A stretch of 64,000 nucleotides of DNA. Source: Rhodoferax sp. Its GTDB lineage: Bacteria > Pseudomonadota > Gammaproteobacteria > Burkholderiales > Burkholderiaceae_C. Below are positions 53,024 through 61,630 of the stretch, piece by piece (position 1 is the first letter of the stretch; every line of letters begins with the position of its first letter). The notes beneath the pieces are model-generated. The model did no database searches. It worked only from the letters and a program-made list of their open reading frames with translations, and had not been told where the DNA came from. Location: contig NZ_JAQTXM010000025.1 of NCBI RefSeq assembly GCF_028688795.1, forward strand, positions 1 through 64,000, read 5' to 3'. The position numbers and the translations under genes are program-made.

Positions 53024-54229
53024 ATGTCTGCCACCCAAATCCGTCTTTTCTTTCTCGGCAATGGCACGCAGGCATCTCAACCCATCGTTTGGCTCATTGG
53101 TTTTTTTGCCTTCCTGAACGTCTACTCCATTCAAGCCGTCTTGCCTATAGTGATGGATGACTTTCATGCCTCTGCGTTGCAAGCCGGGATGACGGTGGGC
53201 GCCACAGTCCTGGCCGTCGGACTGGTCTCCCCCGTCATGGGAATGTTGTCTGATGCCTTTGGACGACGAGGCATCCTGTGCCTTTCCATGTTTGCGATGA
53301 CCGTCCCGACAGCCTTGATACCCATGTCCCACAGCCTCAATGCATTGATAGCCTTGCGTTTTATTCAGGGTCTGGCCGTGCCCGGCATTGTGGTGGTTCT
53401 CATTGCCTACATTGCAGAAGAATTTCGCGACAGTGGCGGTGTCGCCCGCATGACCGCCACTTACGTGGGTGGCACAGTCATGGGCGGTTTCAGCGGTCGC
53501 TTCATCACAGGGCATTTGGGCGACTTGCTGGGCTGGCGAGGCGCTTTCGTCACCTTGGCCATTCTGAATTTTCTGGGGGCGTTGCTCGTGCTGTGGCTGC
53601 TGCCAGTGTCACGTCACTTTGTCCCGAATCGCAACTTCAGCGGCGCACTCGGTATCCTTTCGCGTCACCTTCAGCACAAGCGCCTGATGGCCTCCTGTGC
53701 GGTCGGGTTCAGTGTTTTGTTCTCATTGGTGGGAACCTTCACCTATGTGAACCTGTATCTGGCGTCTGAACCTTTCAATCTTTCTGCAGCCGGTCTGGCC
53801 AATGTGTTCGGCGTCTATCTTGTTGGCGTCCTGGTGACCCCGCTGGCAGGGCGCCATATTGACCGCCTGGGTTTCATGAGGTCACTACTTTTGGCCCTGG
53901 CAATTTCTGCCTCCGGGTTGCTGTTGACGCTTGTGACATCGTTGCCCCTTATCGTTATTGGGCTGACGGTGTGTTCAAGCGGTGTTTTTTTGTGCCAATC
54001 CGCCACCATCAGCGCCATTTCCAAAAACGTGACCGAGGGACGCTCTCTGGCCACCGGTCTTTATTACATGAGCTATTACGCGGGCGGTGCATTGGGCACT
54101 TGGGGTGCCGGGACGGCCTTTGTGCACTGGGGGTGGAGTGGCTCAGTGATGACAATCGCTCTGGTACAGGTACTCGCCGCAGCAATTGTCGTGTCCGTTT
54201 GGTACCAGCCAAGGACAAAATATTTTTGA
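53024..54229 (+). CDS. MFS transporter
   Basis: A 12-helix major facilitator protein of 401 aa, similar to YnfM-type exporters. The loop 2-3 motif is GMLSDAFGRRGIL, and RFIQGLAVPGIVVVLIAYI lies in helix 4. Substrate unknown. It lies in a row of three exporters on the plus strand. Confidence 0.8.
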   Translation: MSATQIRLFFLGNGTQASQPIVWLIGFFAFLNVYSIQAVLPIVMDDFHASALQAGMTVGATVLAVGLVSPVMGMLSDAFGRRGILCLSMFAMTVPTALIPMSHSLNALIALRFIQGLAVPGIVVVLIAYIAEEFRDSGGVARMTATYVGGTVMGGFSGRFITGHLGDLLGWRGAFVTLAILNFLGALLVLWLLPVSRHFVPNRNFSGALGILSRHLQHKRLMASCAVGFSVLFSLVGTFTYVNLYLASEPFNLSAAGLANVFGVYLVGVLVTPLAGRHIDRLGFMRSLLLALAISASGLLLTLVTSLPLIVIGLTVCSSGVFLCQSATISAISKNVTEGRSLATGLYYMSYYAGGALGTWGAGTAFVHWGWSGSVMTIALVQVLAAAIVVSVWYQPRTKYF

Positions 54230-54241
54230 AGTGGTGACCCT

Positions 54242-54871
54242 ATGAGCTTGCAAACTTGGTGGCTTTTTGTTCTGATGACTTTTGTGGTGTCTGCCACGCC
54301 GGGACCCAACATGTTGCTGGTGCTGAGCAACAGCGCCAGGTTTGGACTGCGTGCGGCCATGGCCACCATGGTGGGTTGCATGACATCGTTACTCGCCATG
54401 ATGAGCATTTCTGCCGCAGGTTTGGGTGCGTTGTTGCAGATGTTTCCGGCGGTGTTTGATGCACTGCGTTTGGCGGGTGCTGCCTATTTGGCCTATCTGG
54501 GTGTCAAAAGCTGGCGTTCGCCGGTGCCGGAGCATCCGTTGGACCAATCCAAGGTGTTGGAACCATTGGTTAAGCCAAGTGCAAATTTTCGCCAGGGCAT
54601 GATGGTTGCAGCCAGCAACCCAAAAGCTATCCTTTTTGCAGTGGCTTTTTTGCCTCAGTTCATCAATCCAGAAAATGCCCAGCTGCCTCAGTTTGCAATA
54701 TTGCTGTCGACCTTTTCTGTCATTGAAGTGAGTTGGTATTTCGTCTACGCCGTCAGCGGGAAAAGGTTGGCAGTCTATCTGGGGCGCGCCAGCGTGTTGA
54801 AGGTGTTCAATAGGGTCACTGGTGGCGCGTTCATCGGTTTTGCGGCGATGATGGCGACGGTCAGGGATTGA
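54242..54871 (+). CDS. LysE family exporter
   Basis: A 209-aa LysE/RhtB exporter, with the family start VVSATPGPNMLLVLSNS and ASNPKAILFAVAFLPQFIN in the middle. It begins 12 bp after the MFS gene and is probably cotranscribed. Substrate unknown. It is not closely similar to the LysE protein between carA and carB. Confidence 0.83.
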   Translation: MSLQTWWLFVLMTFVVSATPGPNMLLVLSNSARFGLRAAMATMVGCMTSLLAMMSISAAGLGALLQMFPAVFDALRLAGAAYLAYLGVKSWRSPVPEHPLDQSKVLEPLVKPSANFRQGMMVAASNPKAILFAVAFLPQFINPENAQLPQFAILLSTFSVIEVSWYFVYAVSGKRLAVYLGRASVLKVFNRVTGGAFIGFAAMMATVRD

Positions 54872-54925
54872 ACTGACCCTGAATCACTGCGATGGCAATT
54901 TTGAGGTGCACATGAAGCAGAAATT

Positions 54926-55201
54926 ATGGTGAGCGTTTCCAACAAGCGACCAACTCAGCTGGAGGACTTGCCCAATATTGGTAAAGCCATTGCCGCTGAC
55001 TTGCGCGCGTTGGGTGTTCTCAGCCCAGAAGAATTGGCAAGTCATGAGCCACTGGCGACCTATCAAGCGTTGGCGATCGTGATGGGAAAGAGACTTGACC
55101 CTTGTGTTTTGTACACGCTATTGGCAGTGGCGCATTTTCAGAAAACTGGAGAGCGGCTGCCTTGGTGGCACTTTACCGCGCAGGGTAAGCAATTATTGTG
55201 A
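54926..55201 (+). CDS. helix-hairpin-helix (Cdd1-like) protein
   Basis: A 91-aa protein with a helix-hairpin-helix motif LEDLPNIGKAIAADLRALGV and a C-terminal DPCVLYTLLAVAHF, matching the Cdd1/pathogenicity-locus family sometimes called mitomycin-resistance protein. The role is unknown; HhH suggests nucleic-acid contact. The start is a GTG or ATG near 54926. Confidence 0.7.
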   Translation: MVSVSNKRPTQLEDLPNIGKAIAADLRALGVLSPEELASHEPLATYQALAIVMGKRLDPCVLYTLLAVAHFQKTGERLPWWHFTAQGKQLL

Positions 55202-55290
55202 ACTTATTTGAAGGGGCCGCGTCAGCGGCAAGGGCACTGCGATTGGGCATTATGCTGGGAGAGCTCCATTCTTGACACTGGGCTCTGGTC

Positions 55291-55383
55291 GTGGTGGTAC
55301 ACCCAAACGAGTTTGGTCAACACTGTTGCGAATTGCCGTCCACAGTTGGCCCCTGCATGGCACACCGGATGTGTGGTGTTTAG
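55291..55383 (+). pseudogene. N-terminal fragment of a second tfoX
   Basis: The frame from GTG 55291 reads HPNEFGQHCCELPSTVGPCM then AHRMCGV and stops. It aligns with the first ~31 residues of the intact TfoX protein at 59854 (GDFVQYCCELLSSVGPCMARKMFGG), with high nucleotide identity. Nothing after the stop aligns. It is a decayed remnant. Confidence 0.75.
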
Positions 55384-55543
55384 CCGTCTGCATGAAATTC
55401 TGAAATGGCAACACCACTAGATTTTTCGCGATGACGGTGATTCATCAGCATTCGATTCGATGAATGCGCAATCGTCACCGCAGGGCGTCATGTGCCCATC
55501 AGATTTGTCTAAATTCGGCAAGTGTTATAGTTCATACCCTTGA

Positions 55544-55620
<77 letters not shown>

Positions 55621-55630
55621 AATATTGATT

Positions 55631-55666
55631 GAAGCGCTCCCGTCGTTGACCGGAGCGCTTCTTTGT
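55631..55666 (+). terminator. intrinsic terminator after tRNA-fMet
   Basis: GAAGCGCTCC and GGAGCGCTTC form a perfect 10-bp stem around an 11-nt loop, followed by TTTGTT. Confidence 0.88.
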
Positions 55667-55704
55667 TGCTGACAACCGTCAGGCAAGTTGCACGAAATAA
55701 AGTC

Positions 55705-55926
55705 TCAAACCCAGCCACGCCGCCACTGGGTTTCGTCCCGCAACTCACGCCAGTCAATCCGACGTATTGACTTGGAGTGCACAGCCTCCAAGTCAATCCA
55801 CTCGACCTTACCGCCCTCAAGCTCAGGTGCGACTACTTTTGCCACCAGAAAGTGTTTTTCCTTCGACACCGGGTTTGCAGAAGTCCACTTTGACAACAGC
55901 AACTTGTTTGGCTGCAATATATTCAT
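55705..55926 (-). CDS. TIGR02450 family Trp-rich protein
   Basis: A 73-aa protein starting MNILQPNKLLLSKWTSANP, with KEKHFLVAKV, and IDWRELRDETQWRRGW near the end. This is the pattern of the small Trp-rich TIGR02450 family of unknown function. I chose ATG 55926; the longer frame lacks similarity. It follows the DUF5710 gene on the minus strand. Confidence 0.78.
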   Translation of the reverse strand: MNILQPNKLLLSKWTSANPVSKEKHFLVAKVVAPELEGGKVEWIDLEAVHSKSIRRIDWRELRDETQWRRGWV

Positions 55927-55939
55927 GTTGGACTCGTCG

Positions 55940-56254
55940 TTACGGCGTTGTTGTGTGAATGCAATCTTCCCAGGGCAGAACATTGCAACCGCAGTGCGGC
56001 ACATCGCTTGTGGACTTGGAGGGAGTAGGGGCCTCGGACCTCAGAGATTGGGTATTGGCTGGTCTTGCCGCCTGCAGCTGACTTACAGCTACCGAGTTCT
56101 CAGTCGCCACTCCCATATTGGGAATCCAGCGTAAAAATGGGGTGAGGTCCGCAACATCCACGATGTACCAGAGCTTTTTGGTGGCGTCCCAGCGAGCGCC
56201 GAGCGCTTTCACAGCGTCCTTCTCTGCGAATGGCGTTACTAAATTGATTCTCAT
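55940..56254 (-). CDS. DUF5710 domain protein
   Basis: A 104-aa protein. Residues 1-43 form a DUF5710 domain (MRINLVTPFAEKDAVKALG, then ARWDATKKLWYIV). The C-terminus carries a Cys/His cluster HCGCNVLPWEDCIH that could bind a metal. The domain is found in phage, plasmid and helicase-associated proteins; function unknown. It ends 13 bp before the TIGR02450 gene. Confidence 0.72.
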   Translation of the reverse strand: MRINLVTPFAEKDAVKALGARWDATKKLWYIVDVADLTPFLRWIPNMGVATENSVAVSQLQAARPANTQSLRSEAPTPSKSTSDVPHCGCNVLPWEDCIHTTTP

Positions 56255-56514
56255 CTGGCGAATTATCCATTGCAGCGCACGTTCTTGGCGCACAACGCCA
56301 CTCTGATGTCCATTTGCGATGTGCAGAACAGCGTGTAACCCGCCAGCGAGCAAAGCTACTCATCAACGCATCGCGTACCGCCTATGCCTAGCTTCAGCTG
56401 CGCAGGGCAGTTGCGTAACCTCGGTGAAAAAAACGGTTGTCATCAAATTTTCACATCACCTGGTGATGCTGTGAGTGCGGTAAGTCGCCGTTTCCAACTA
56501 TTTGTGAGCAGTTT

Positions 56515-56820
56515 ATGACCAACGAAAATACGCCATTGACGCAATCTGACAGCAGCGTCGAACTGTCTGAAGAGCATTTTGAAGAAGAGTATGAAACCGC
56601 TGCCGAGTACCATCGTATGGCAGCGATGCACTTTTCTGCCGCCGCCCAGCATCACCTCGCTGCAGCTGCGGCTGACGACGAGGGTGAAAACGAAAGCACC
56701 GCACGCCATGCTTTTCAGGCCTTTCGCCACCAACTCAACGCGGTGCAATACGCAGAAACAGCAGTCATGGATAACGACAGCCTGGATGACGTTAGTGATG
56801 ACGAAGCCAACAACAGTTAA
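56515..56820 (+). CDS. hypothetical acidic Ala/His-rich protein
   Basis: A 101-aa protein, acidic at both ends, with a central helix rich in Ala and His (YHRMAAMHFSAAAQHHLAAA) and then HAFQAFRHQLNAVQYAETAV. No named family is recognised. The pattern resembles small helical His/Ala-rich proteins of betaproteobacteria whose function is unknown. ATG 56515 has TGTGAGC upstream. Confidence 0.55.
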   Translation: MTNENTPLTQSDSSVELSEEHFEEEYETAAEYHRMAAMHFSAAAQHHLAAAAADDEGENESTARHAFQAFRHQLNAVQYAETAVMDNDSLDDVSDDEANNS

Positions 56821-56894
56821 TTTACTTATCGAAAAATCCCTCGGAGCCTGAAGACGCACTTTGGGAGATTGTGCAGGGATGTACATTGCTAGAT

Positions 56895-57176
56895 ATGAGC
56901 AAACTCTCCCACACACGTGACAAAATTTATAAAACGGTGGCTCGGCAAATGCACGGCGTGGTGCCATGTTGGGTGTGTGGTGAGCACGTGCTACCGGCTG
57001 CTGTGACCCTGGAGCACATCAAGCCCTTGAGCGAAGGTGGCAATAGCCACCTCGAAAATCTGGCCATCAGTCATGACGTTTGCAATAACCAGCGCCACGC
57101 AGTTGGGGCGGTTACGGCATCATTGATTTTGGACGGCTGCGTGCAACGCCGCAGCGAGTTCAAATCAGCCATTTGA
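56895..57176 (+). CDS. HNH endonuclease family protein
   Basis: A 93-aa protein with a compact HNH fold: CWVCGEHV, then VTLEHIKPLSEGGNSHLENL and SHDVCNNQRH. The CxxC and the second Cys can bind zinc, with His in LEHI as catalytic candidate. It carries no other domain, so the target is unclear. It may be a remnant of a mobile element or a free-standing nuclease. Confidence 0.7.
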   Translation: MSKLSHTRDKIYKTVARQMHGVVPCWVCGEHVLPAAVTLEHIKPLSEGGNSHLENLAISHDVCNNQRHAVGAVTASLILDGCVQRRSEFKSAI

Positions 57177-57238
57177 CCCTTTAGATATCGAGCGCCCATC
57201 GAAGAATAGACAGCAAAGACTTAATGACAGGTTCATAG

Positions 57239-57875
57239 ATGACCGCGCCGTTATTGTTCACCTAACGCCGCTGCCCTTACGCCATGCGTGCTCGAATGGA
57301 ATTGCAGGTCGTATGTATCGCATTCGATGTCCTTGAAATCGTGTTGCGCGATTAACCTGCTGCGCTGCTTGCTTTCGTGACCAAGGCCGCAGTGCCTATG
57401 CTGCAGCTACCCGAGGGCCGGGTGCTGGAGGAAAGTTTGGACATCGTTCAATGGGCGCTGGCGTCTCAAGACCCACATGGATGGTGGAGTCGGGCTCAAT
57501 CTACTGAAAATTTTGCCCTGCTGGCCTTCAATGATTAGCTTTTCAACTACCATCTTCAGCCGCTGTAAATACCCTGAGCGGTACAGTGTGCCGGCCCGAA
57601 ACGGTCATCGTGAGCAAGCCTTAGCTGCTTTGCTGTTGCCGGTGGAAAATCGACTGCAGCACAACCTTATTTGGGCGGCGTTCCACCGTGTGCCACTGAC
57701 AATGCGCTATTTCCATTTGTCCGCCAGTTTGCCGCAGTGGAGCCAGTTTGGTTTTTGGAGCAGAGCAACCCCTGCCAGCACTTCAAGCTTGGCTGACCAG
57801 TCCCCTATTTGAGGATTGAATGTTGAAACTGCCAAGTCAAATAGCGACAGCCTATCCGCCATTGGAAGAGGCGAT
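57239..57875 (+). pseudogene. decayed glutathione S-transferase gene
   Basis: From ATG 57239 the frame reads MTAPLLFT, stop, then RRCPYAMRARMELQVV, EIVLRD, stop, and VPMLQLPEGRVLEESLDIV, QWALASQDPHGWW, then stops again. Later frames carry KYPERYSVPARNG, ALAALLLPVENRLQHN, FPFVRQFAAVEPVWFLEQS and LPALQAWLTSPLFED, the order of a GST with its thioredoxin-like N-domain and helical C-domain. At least three stops and two frameshifts show it is dead. Everything from 57177 to 57893 is this remnant. Confidence 0.85.
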
Positions 57876-57893
57876 TGATGGCTGACTTGTTTG

Positions 57894-58610
57894 TCAAGCC
57901 ACAGTGATGCCAAGTTCCCCGAGTAATTCGGCCGCCTGATTCAACGAGATAGTGGCGCCTTTAAACAGCTTCGCGTCAACCAGTTTCAAGCCGCCGATAT
58001 CTGCCTCACGCAGGTCAGCACCGTCAAAGCGCGTCAATTTCAACTGAGCATTACGCAGACTTCCCCCCACAAAAACTGCCTCACGAAAGTCGCATCCTGA
58101 CAAATCGGCCTCCGAGAAGTCCAGTTGCTGTAGCTGCGTTTTGCGAAACGACATCCTGCGCAGGTCGGCGCCAATCAACAACGTATCTTCAAAACACAGC
58201 CCAAGATGGGCCACTTCTTCAAAATTGGCGCCTGTAAGCTTGCACTCCCTGAAGGAGGCAGATGACAACCGGGCACGGCGCCACTTGGTATTGTTGAGGT
58301 CACAATTCAGGAACTGAGCGTCGACCAGTTCAGCCGCTTCAAAATCGGCCTGGCGCCCCAGACATCTGCGCCAGGTGGTTTGCGACAGGGATGCCGCATA
58401 AAGGGATGTTTCCATGAAGGCGCAGTCCCGGAATTCAAAGCCGAGCAGGTTCAATCGCGAGAGGTCAACGCCCTCAAAGTCGCACGCATCGAAAACAAGC
58501 GGCTGGGTTGCCTGCGCGATGAGTGTTTCGATTTGGGGGCGCGAAATCGTTTCGCCGACGATGGCAACAGTGTTGGCCTCATTCGAAATGGCAGTGCCAG
58601 CGTTTGTCAT
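57894..58610 (-). CDS. pentapeptide repeat protein (Qnr-like)
   Basis: A 238-aa right-handed quadrilateral beta-helix with repeats of A(D/N)LxF type, such as DFEGVDLSRLNLLGFEFRDC, ADLSGCDFREAVF and TRFDGADLREADIGG. Several such proteins protect DNA gyrase from quinolones, but the loops that define Qnr are not clear, so resistance cannot be claimed. Function unknown. Confidence 0.75.
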   Translation of the reverse strand: MTNAGTAISNEANTVAIVGETISRPQIETLIAQATQPLVFDACDFEGVDLSRLNLLGFEFRDCAFMETSLYAASLSQTTWRRCLGRQADFEAAELVDAQFLNCDLNNTKWRRARLSSASFRECKLTGANFEEVAHLGLCFEDTLLIGADLRRMSFRKTQLQQLDFSEADLSGCDFREAVFVGGSLRNAQLKLTRFDGADLREADIGGLKLVDAKLFKGATISLNQAAELLGELGITVA

Positions 58611-58709
58611 GGGTGCAATTTTTCCAAGCGCATGGTTTCAATGTAACTGACATTTTTGCATACAGCCCGCCACCCCAAAGTCCGGCAAAAATAGTAAAGT
58701 GAAGTCACC

Positions 58710-59450
58710 ATGAGTCGCCTGCAAATTGCCCTTGCCTTGCTACATGCGGAGGCCCGCCCCAGCGAGTTGACTGGCATGGCCAGATTCGGCATTAATCCAG
58801 AACGGCGCTTAGGCTTGTCGATGCCAGCCATGCGCTGCATTGCCAAAACCTTGGGGCGTGACCATGAATTAGCACTTGCATTGTGGGACACCGGTATACC
58901 TGATGCTCGCATAGTCGCCGGCATGGTGGCGGACCCTGCCAAACTGACCTCCAAGGAGATGGATATTTGGGCCGAAAGCTTTGCATCCTGGGACGTTTGT
59001 GACCAAGTGTGCGGCAGTGCCTTTTTAGCTTCGCCGATGGCATGGACAAAAGTGACAGAATGGGCGGCACGAAAGGAAGAGTTTGTACGCCGTGCAGCGT
59101 TTGCGTTACTGGCCACCTTGTCAGTACATGACAAAAAGGCTGCCGACAAACGCTTTGTTGATGTGCTGCCACTTATTGAAGCAGCGTCAGTAGACGAGCG
59201 AAATTTGGTAAAAAAGGCAGTCAACTGGGCGCTACGCAATATTGGAAAACGAAATCTGGTGCTCAATGCGGAGGCCATCGATGCGGCAACGCGCATTCAG
59301 CAGCAAGGCTCCCGGTCAGGGCGCTGGATTGCTGTGGACGCGCTGCGTGAACTGACCGGAGAGGCTGTTCAGAAGCGACTTCAGACTCCGCTATCAAGCG
59401 CCCATGTAGTCAAAACAGCCAAACGTCCAGATGCCAAGGGATTTAAATGA
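58710..59450 (+). CDS. DNA alkylation repair (AlkD-like) protein
   Basis: A 246-aa HEAT-repeat protein. FGINPERRLGLSMPAMRCIA, ALWDTGIPDARIVAGMVADP, and ESFASWDVCDQVCG follow the AlkD pattern, and KKAVNWALRNIGKRN is a conserved AlkD segment. AlkD removes bulky or cationic alkylated bases. It diverges from the pentapeptide repeat gene. Confidence 0.82.
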   Translation: MSRLQIALALLHAEARPSELTGMARFGINPERRLGLSMPAMRCIAKTLGRDHELALALWDTGIPDARIVAGMVADPAKLTSKEMDIWAESFASWDVCDQVCGSAFLASPMAWTKVTEWAARKEEFVRRAAFALLATLSVHDKKAADKRFVDVLPLIEAASVDERNLVKKAVNWALRNIGKRNLVLNAEAIDAATRIQQQGSRSGRWIAVDALRELTGEAVQKRLQTPLSSAHVVKTAKRPDAKGFK

Positions 59451-59514
59451 CTTTGTTTGTGCTTGTGTCAACGGGTGTCGATGAAACAGCCATGAGCAGT
59501 TGTTACCCAGCGCA

Positions 59515-59724
59515 TCACCAAAGCGCTGAGTCCCGCATCTCCATCAACCGCCGGCGCTGTCGATTGCGCAACCATGCGCCTATAGTCCAAGCTGTGGCAA
59601 TCAATGCGAGTCCAACGCCTACCAAGGTGCCCGTAGAAACCCAATCGTGCGCGATGTCAGATGCCCACAGCGCTACAGCCCCAAGCACGATGGCCAAAAC
59701 GAATATTGCGTAGGCGAATCTCAT
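59515..59724 (-). CDS. small two-helix membrane protein
   Basis: A 69-aa protein with two hydrophobic helices (about 4-20 and 29-49), starting MRFAYAIFVLAIVLGAV and ending in a basic RNRQRRRLMEMRDSALW. No family recognised. I chose ATG 59724; a longer frame to 59883 overlaps tfoX and is unlikely. Confidence 0.5.
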   Translation of the reverse strand: MRFAYAIFVLAIVLGAVALWASDIAHDWVSTGTLVGVGLALIATAWTIGAWLRNRQRRRLMEMRDSALW

Positions 59725-59853
59725 CTCTCGGTGGCGCTTTCCAAGGTTTAAAGGGGAACATGATAATCGGGACCAGGCTTGAATGCTTGAATTTACGGAC
59801 CTCAATCGAGTCTGTTTGGTTGGACAACCCGGTTGATTTAACTTGGACTTGCG

Positions 59854-60222
59854 ATGACCCCTCGCCCTGGTGATTTTGTTCAATACTGTTGTGAACTGCT
59901 GTCCAGTGTTGGGCCGTGCATGGCGCGCAAGATGTTTGGAGGTTATGGCATCAGTGTCGATGGGCTAACACTTGCAATTCTTGTGGACTTGGGGCAGGGT
60001 GAAAAACTATGGCTCAAGACCAGTGCAGAGACAACGGCAGTGTTTGAATCAGCAGGGTGCGAACGATTTACTTATCTGGCCAAAGGCAAGGTACGCAGCA
60101 TGGGCTATTACAGTGCACCCGCTGAGGCCATGGAGTCGTGCAATGAGATGGCACCATGGGCACGTTTGGCGATGGATGCCGCGCTATCAGCATGCAAGCC
60201 CAAAGATAGGCGTAAAAAATGA
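59854..60222 (+). CDS. TfoX/Sxy family N-terminal domain protein
   Basis: A 122-aa TfoX N-terminal-domain protein, with VGPCMARKMFGGYGISVDGL and MGYYSAPAEAMESCNEMAPW. In gammaproteobacteria TfoX promotes competence, but free N-domain proteins are common and mostly uncharacterised. Fragments of a second copy lie at 55291 (N-terminal part) and 63253 (C-terminal part). Confidence 0.78.
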   Translation: MTPRPGDFVQYCCELLSSVGPCMARKMFGGYGISVDGLTLAILVDLGQGEKLWLKTSAETTAVFESAGCERFTYLAKGKVRSMGYYSAPAEAMESCNEMAPWARLAMDAALSACKPKDRRKK

Positions 60223-60279
60223 AGGTATCGCGACCACGCAACTTACTGGGGCGGTGTTGGTGTTTGTTGCCTTTTTGTT

Positions 60280-60534
60280 CTATTTGCCTGTGATGCCGTT
60301 TTTGGCCTCCAATGCGGCGGCACATTTTCTCAGTTCAAGGGAGTCGGACTCCTCTGCCAGTTTCAGGTAACGAGCAGCGTACGACGGGTCACTTCGAAAC
60401 AGGGACATGTCAACCCAACATCTCATTCCAGCCATGAGCCATTTGAAGTTCACCTCTTCAAGTAGCAGGCAGCGTCCATCGACCAAGTCGCCTTCTGCGT
60501 TTACGTGTGTTGGGTGTTCTGTCTGACTTTGCAT
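60280..60534 (-). CDS. hypothetical protein, copy A of a duplicated gene
   Basis: An 84-aa protein with EEVNFKWLMAGMRCWVDMSL and RYLKLAEESDSLELRK. No family recognised. A closely similar copy lies at 63377-63655, and both copies are convergent with a tfoX sequence. I chose ATG 60534, which gives MQSQTEHPTHVNAEG; GTG at the VNFKW position is possible. It may be shared by relatives as an unnamed small soluble protein. Confidence 0.6.
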   Translation of the reverse strand: MQSQTEHPTHVNAEGDLVDGRCLLLEEVNFKWLMAGMRCWVDMSLFRSDPSYAARYLKLAEESDSLELRKCAAALEAKNGITGK

Positions 60535-60593
60535 GGTAAAAACTCCTGTTCGCAGGGATGTCGTTAACGCGGCATCAAAAGAAGCTGACCACG

Positions 60594-60620
60594 AAAAAAA
60601 AACAGCACCCAAAAGTGCCG
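60594..60620 (-). terminator. intrinsic terminator after phasin gene 2
   Basis: On the minus strand GGCAC and GTGCT pair around a short loop, followed by nine T. It lies 32 bp after the phasin 2 stop. Confidence 0.8.
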
Positions 60621-60651
60621 TTCTTGCTGTTCATGTCAATTCAATCGACGA

Positions 60652-61197
60652 TTAAGCTGTCTTCGTCGCTTTCTTGATGGCTTCGGTTGTTTGTTTTGAG
60701 GCAGCCGTGATGTTCGACTGTGCAGTTTCGATAGCTTGCTGAGCTGAAGCTTGAGCAGTGTTGAAAGCATCTTGACCGGCGCTCATTGCCTTGGTGAAAA
60801 AGGCAACGGCTGATTCGGTGCTTTGAGGTGCGTTACTTGTGGCGCTTTCCATCAGCGTCGCGAAGCCTTTTTGTACATCAGCCATGTGGGCTTGTGCAGC
60901 TTTGGTAAATTCAGCGCTGACATTAGCAATGATTTTTTGAAAATTCTGAGCATAGGCGGTCGATTTCTCAGCCAAAGGCTTGGCAAAGTCAGCTTGAAGT
61001 GCAGTCAATTCCTGGGCATCTTTGACACTGAGAACAGCTTTGGCATGGGCGAATGACTCGCCCAGAACGGTCTTGGATGTCTCCATATTCAGCTCAACCA
61101 GTTTTTCGAAGCTGGATTGAGCAGTGGTGGCAAGAGCTTGCGCTGCGTCGAAAGTGGCTTTTGAGGTGGCGACGAGTTTTTCAACAGTGTTGTTCAT
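60652..61197 (-). CDS. phaP: phasin family protein 2
   Basis: A 181-aa helical phasin, starting MNNTVEKLVATSKATFDAAQ, with ALATTAQSSFEKLVELNMET and KGFATLMESATSN, matching the Phasin_2 pattern, and an Ala/Thr/Lys-rich end. It probably coats polyhydroxyalkanoate granules. It differs clearly from phasin 1 but shares a promoter palindrome with it. Confidence 0.83.
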   Translation of the reverse strand: MNNTVEKLVATSKATFDAAQALATTAQSSFEKLVELNMETSKTVLGESFAHAKAVLSVKDAQELTALQADFAKPLAEKSTAYAQNFQKIIANVSAEFTKAAQAHMADVQKGFATLMESATSNAPQSTESAVAFFTKAMSAGQDAFNTAQASAQQAIETAQSNITAASKQTTEAIKKATKTA

Positions 61198-61262
61198 TAG
61201 AGTTCCCTTGGTATGTGATGGCTTGCGGTGATGTTCTGCGTTGAAACAGTCCCCTTGGACCG

Positions 61263-61283
61263 TCATGCTGCATTGCAGCATGA
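61263..61283 (-). promoter_or_regulatory. PhaR-like palindromic operator of phasin gene 2
   Basis: TCATGCTGCA-T-TGCAGCATGA is a perfect palindrome apart from its single central base. On the minus strand TACAAT lies a few bases before it, so the palindrome covers the expected transcription start. The core TGCTGCA-N-TGCA(G/A)CA is shared with the phasin 1 promoter. Confidence 0.65.
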
Positions 61284-61439
61284 CGCAAATTGTAGAGAAA
61301 AAACAAGGTTAGGGGTGATTTTGTTGCAAAGCAGCAAATATGAGGATGTTGGCCCAACTGCAGGTGAATGCGGTGTCATCGCCCACACAAGAGGTGCGGC
61401 AAAGACGATATGCACCGAAATGGTTCAGTCCGCGCCCCA

Positions 61440-61469
61440 AAAAGAAAACCCGGCGGGTTAGGCCGGGTT
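61440..61469 (-). terminator. probable terminator downstream of the FTR1 gene
   Basis: On the minus strand AACCCGG and CCGGGTT pair around a short loop and run into TTTCTTTTT. It lies about 160 bp after the FTR1 stop. Between them and up to the phasin 2 promoter (61284-61630) I see no gene. Confidence 0.7.
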
Positions 61470-61630
61470 AAAACTTGAACAACTCGCGCTGAGCGAACTC
61501 ATCAAGCTGGAGACCCTGAATACAAAGCAATTAACGAGCCACTAATGAAAATTTCAAACTCAGGCCAGATGAGCATGGTCTTTTGGGAATGCCTTGGAGT
61601 TGCGTGCGACTCGTGTTGATGGGATGGTCT

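Noticed and set aside
57894..58610. Quinolone resistance (Qnr) call for the pentapeptide repeat protein
   Set aside because: Pentapeptide repeats alone do not show gyrase protection, and the defining Qnr loops could not be identified.
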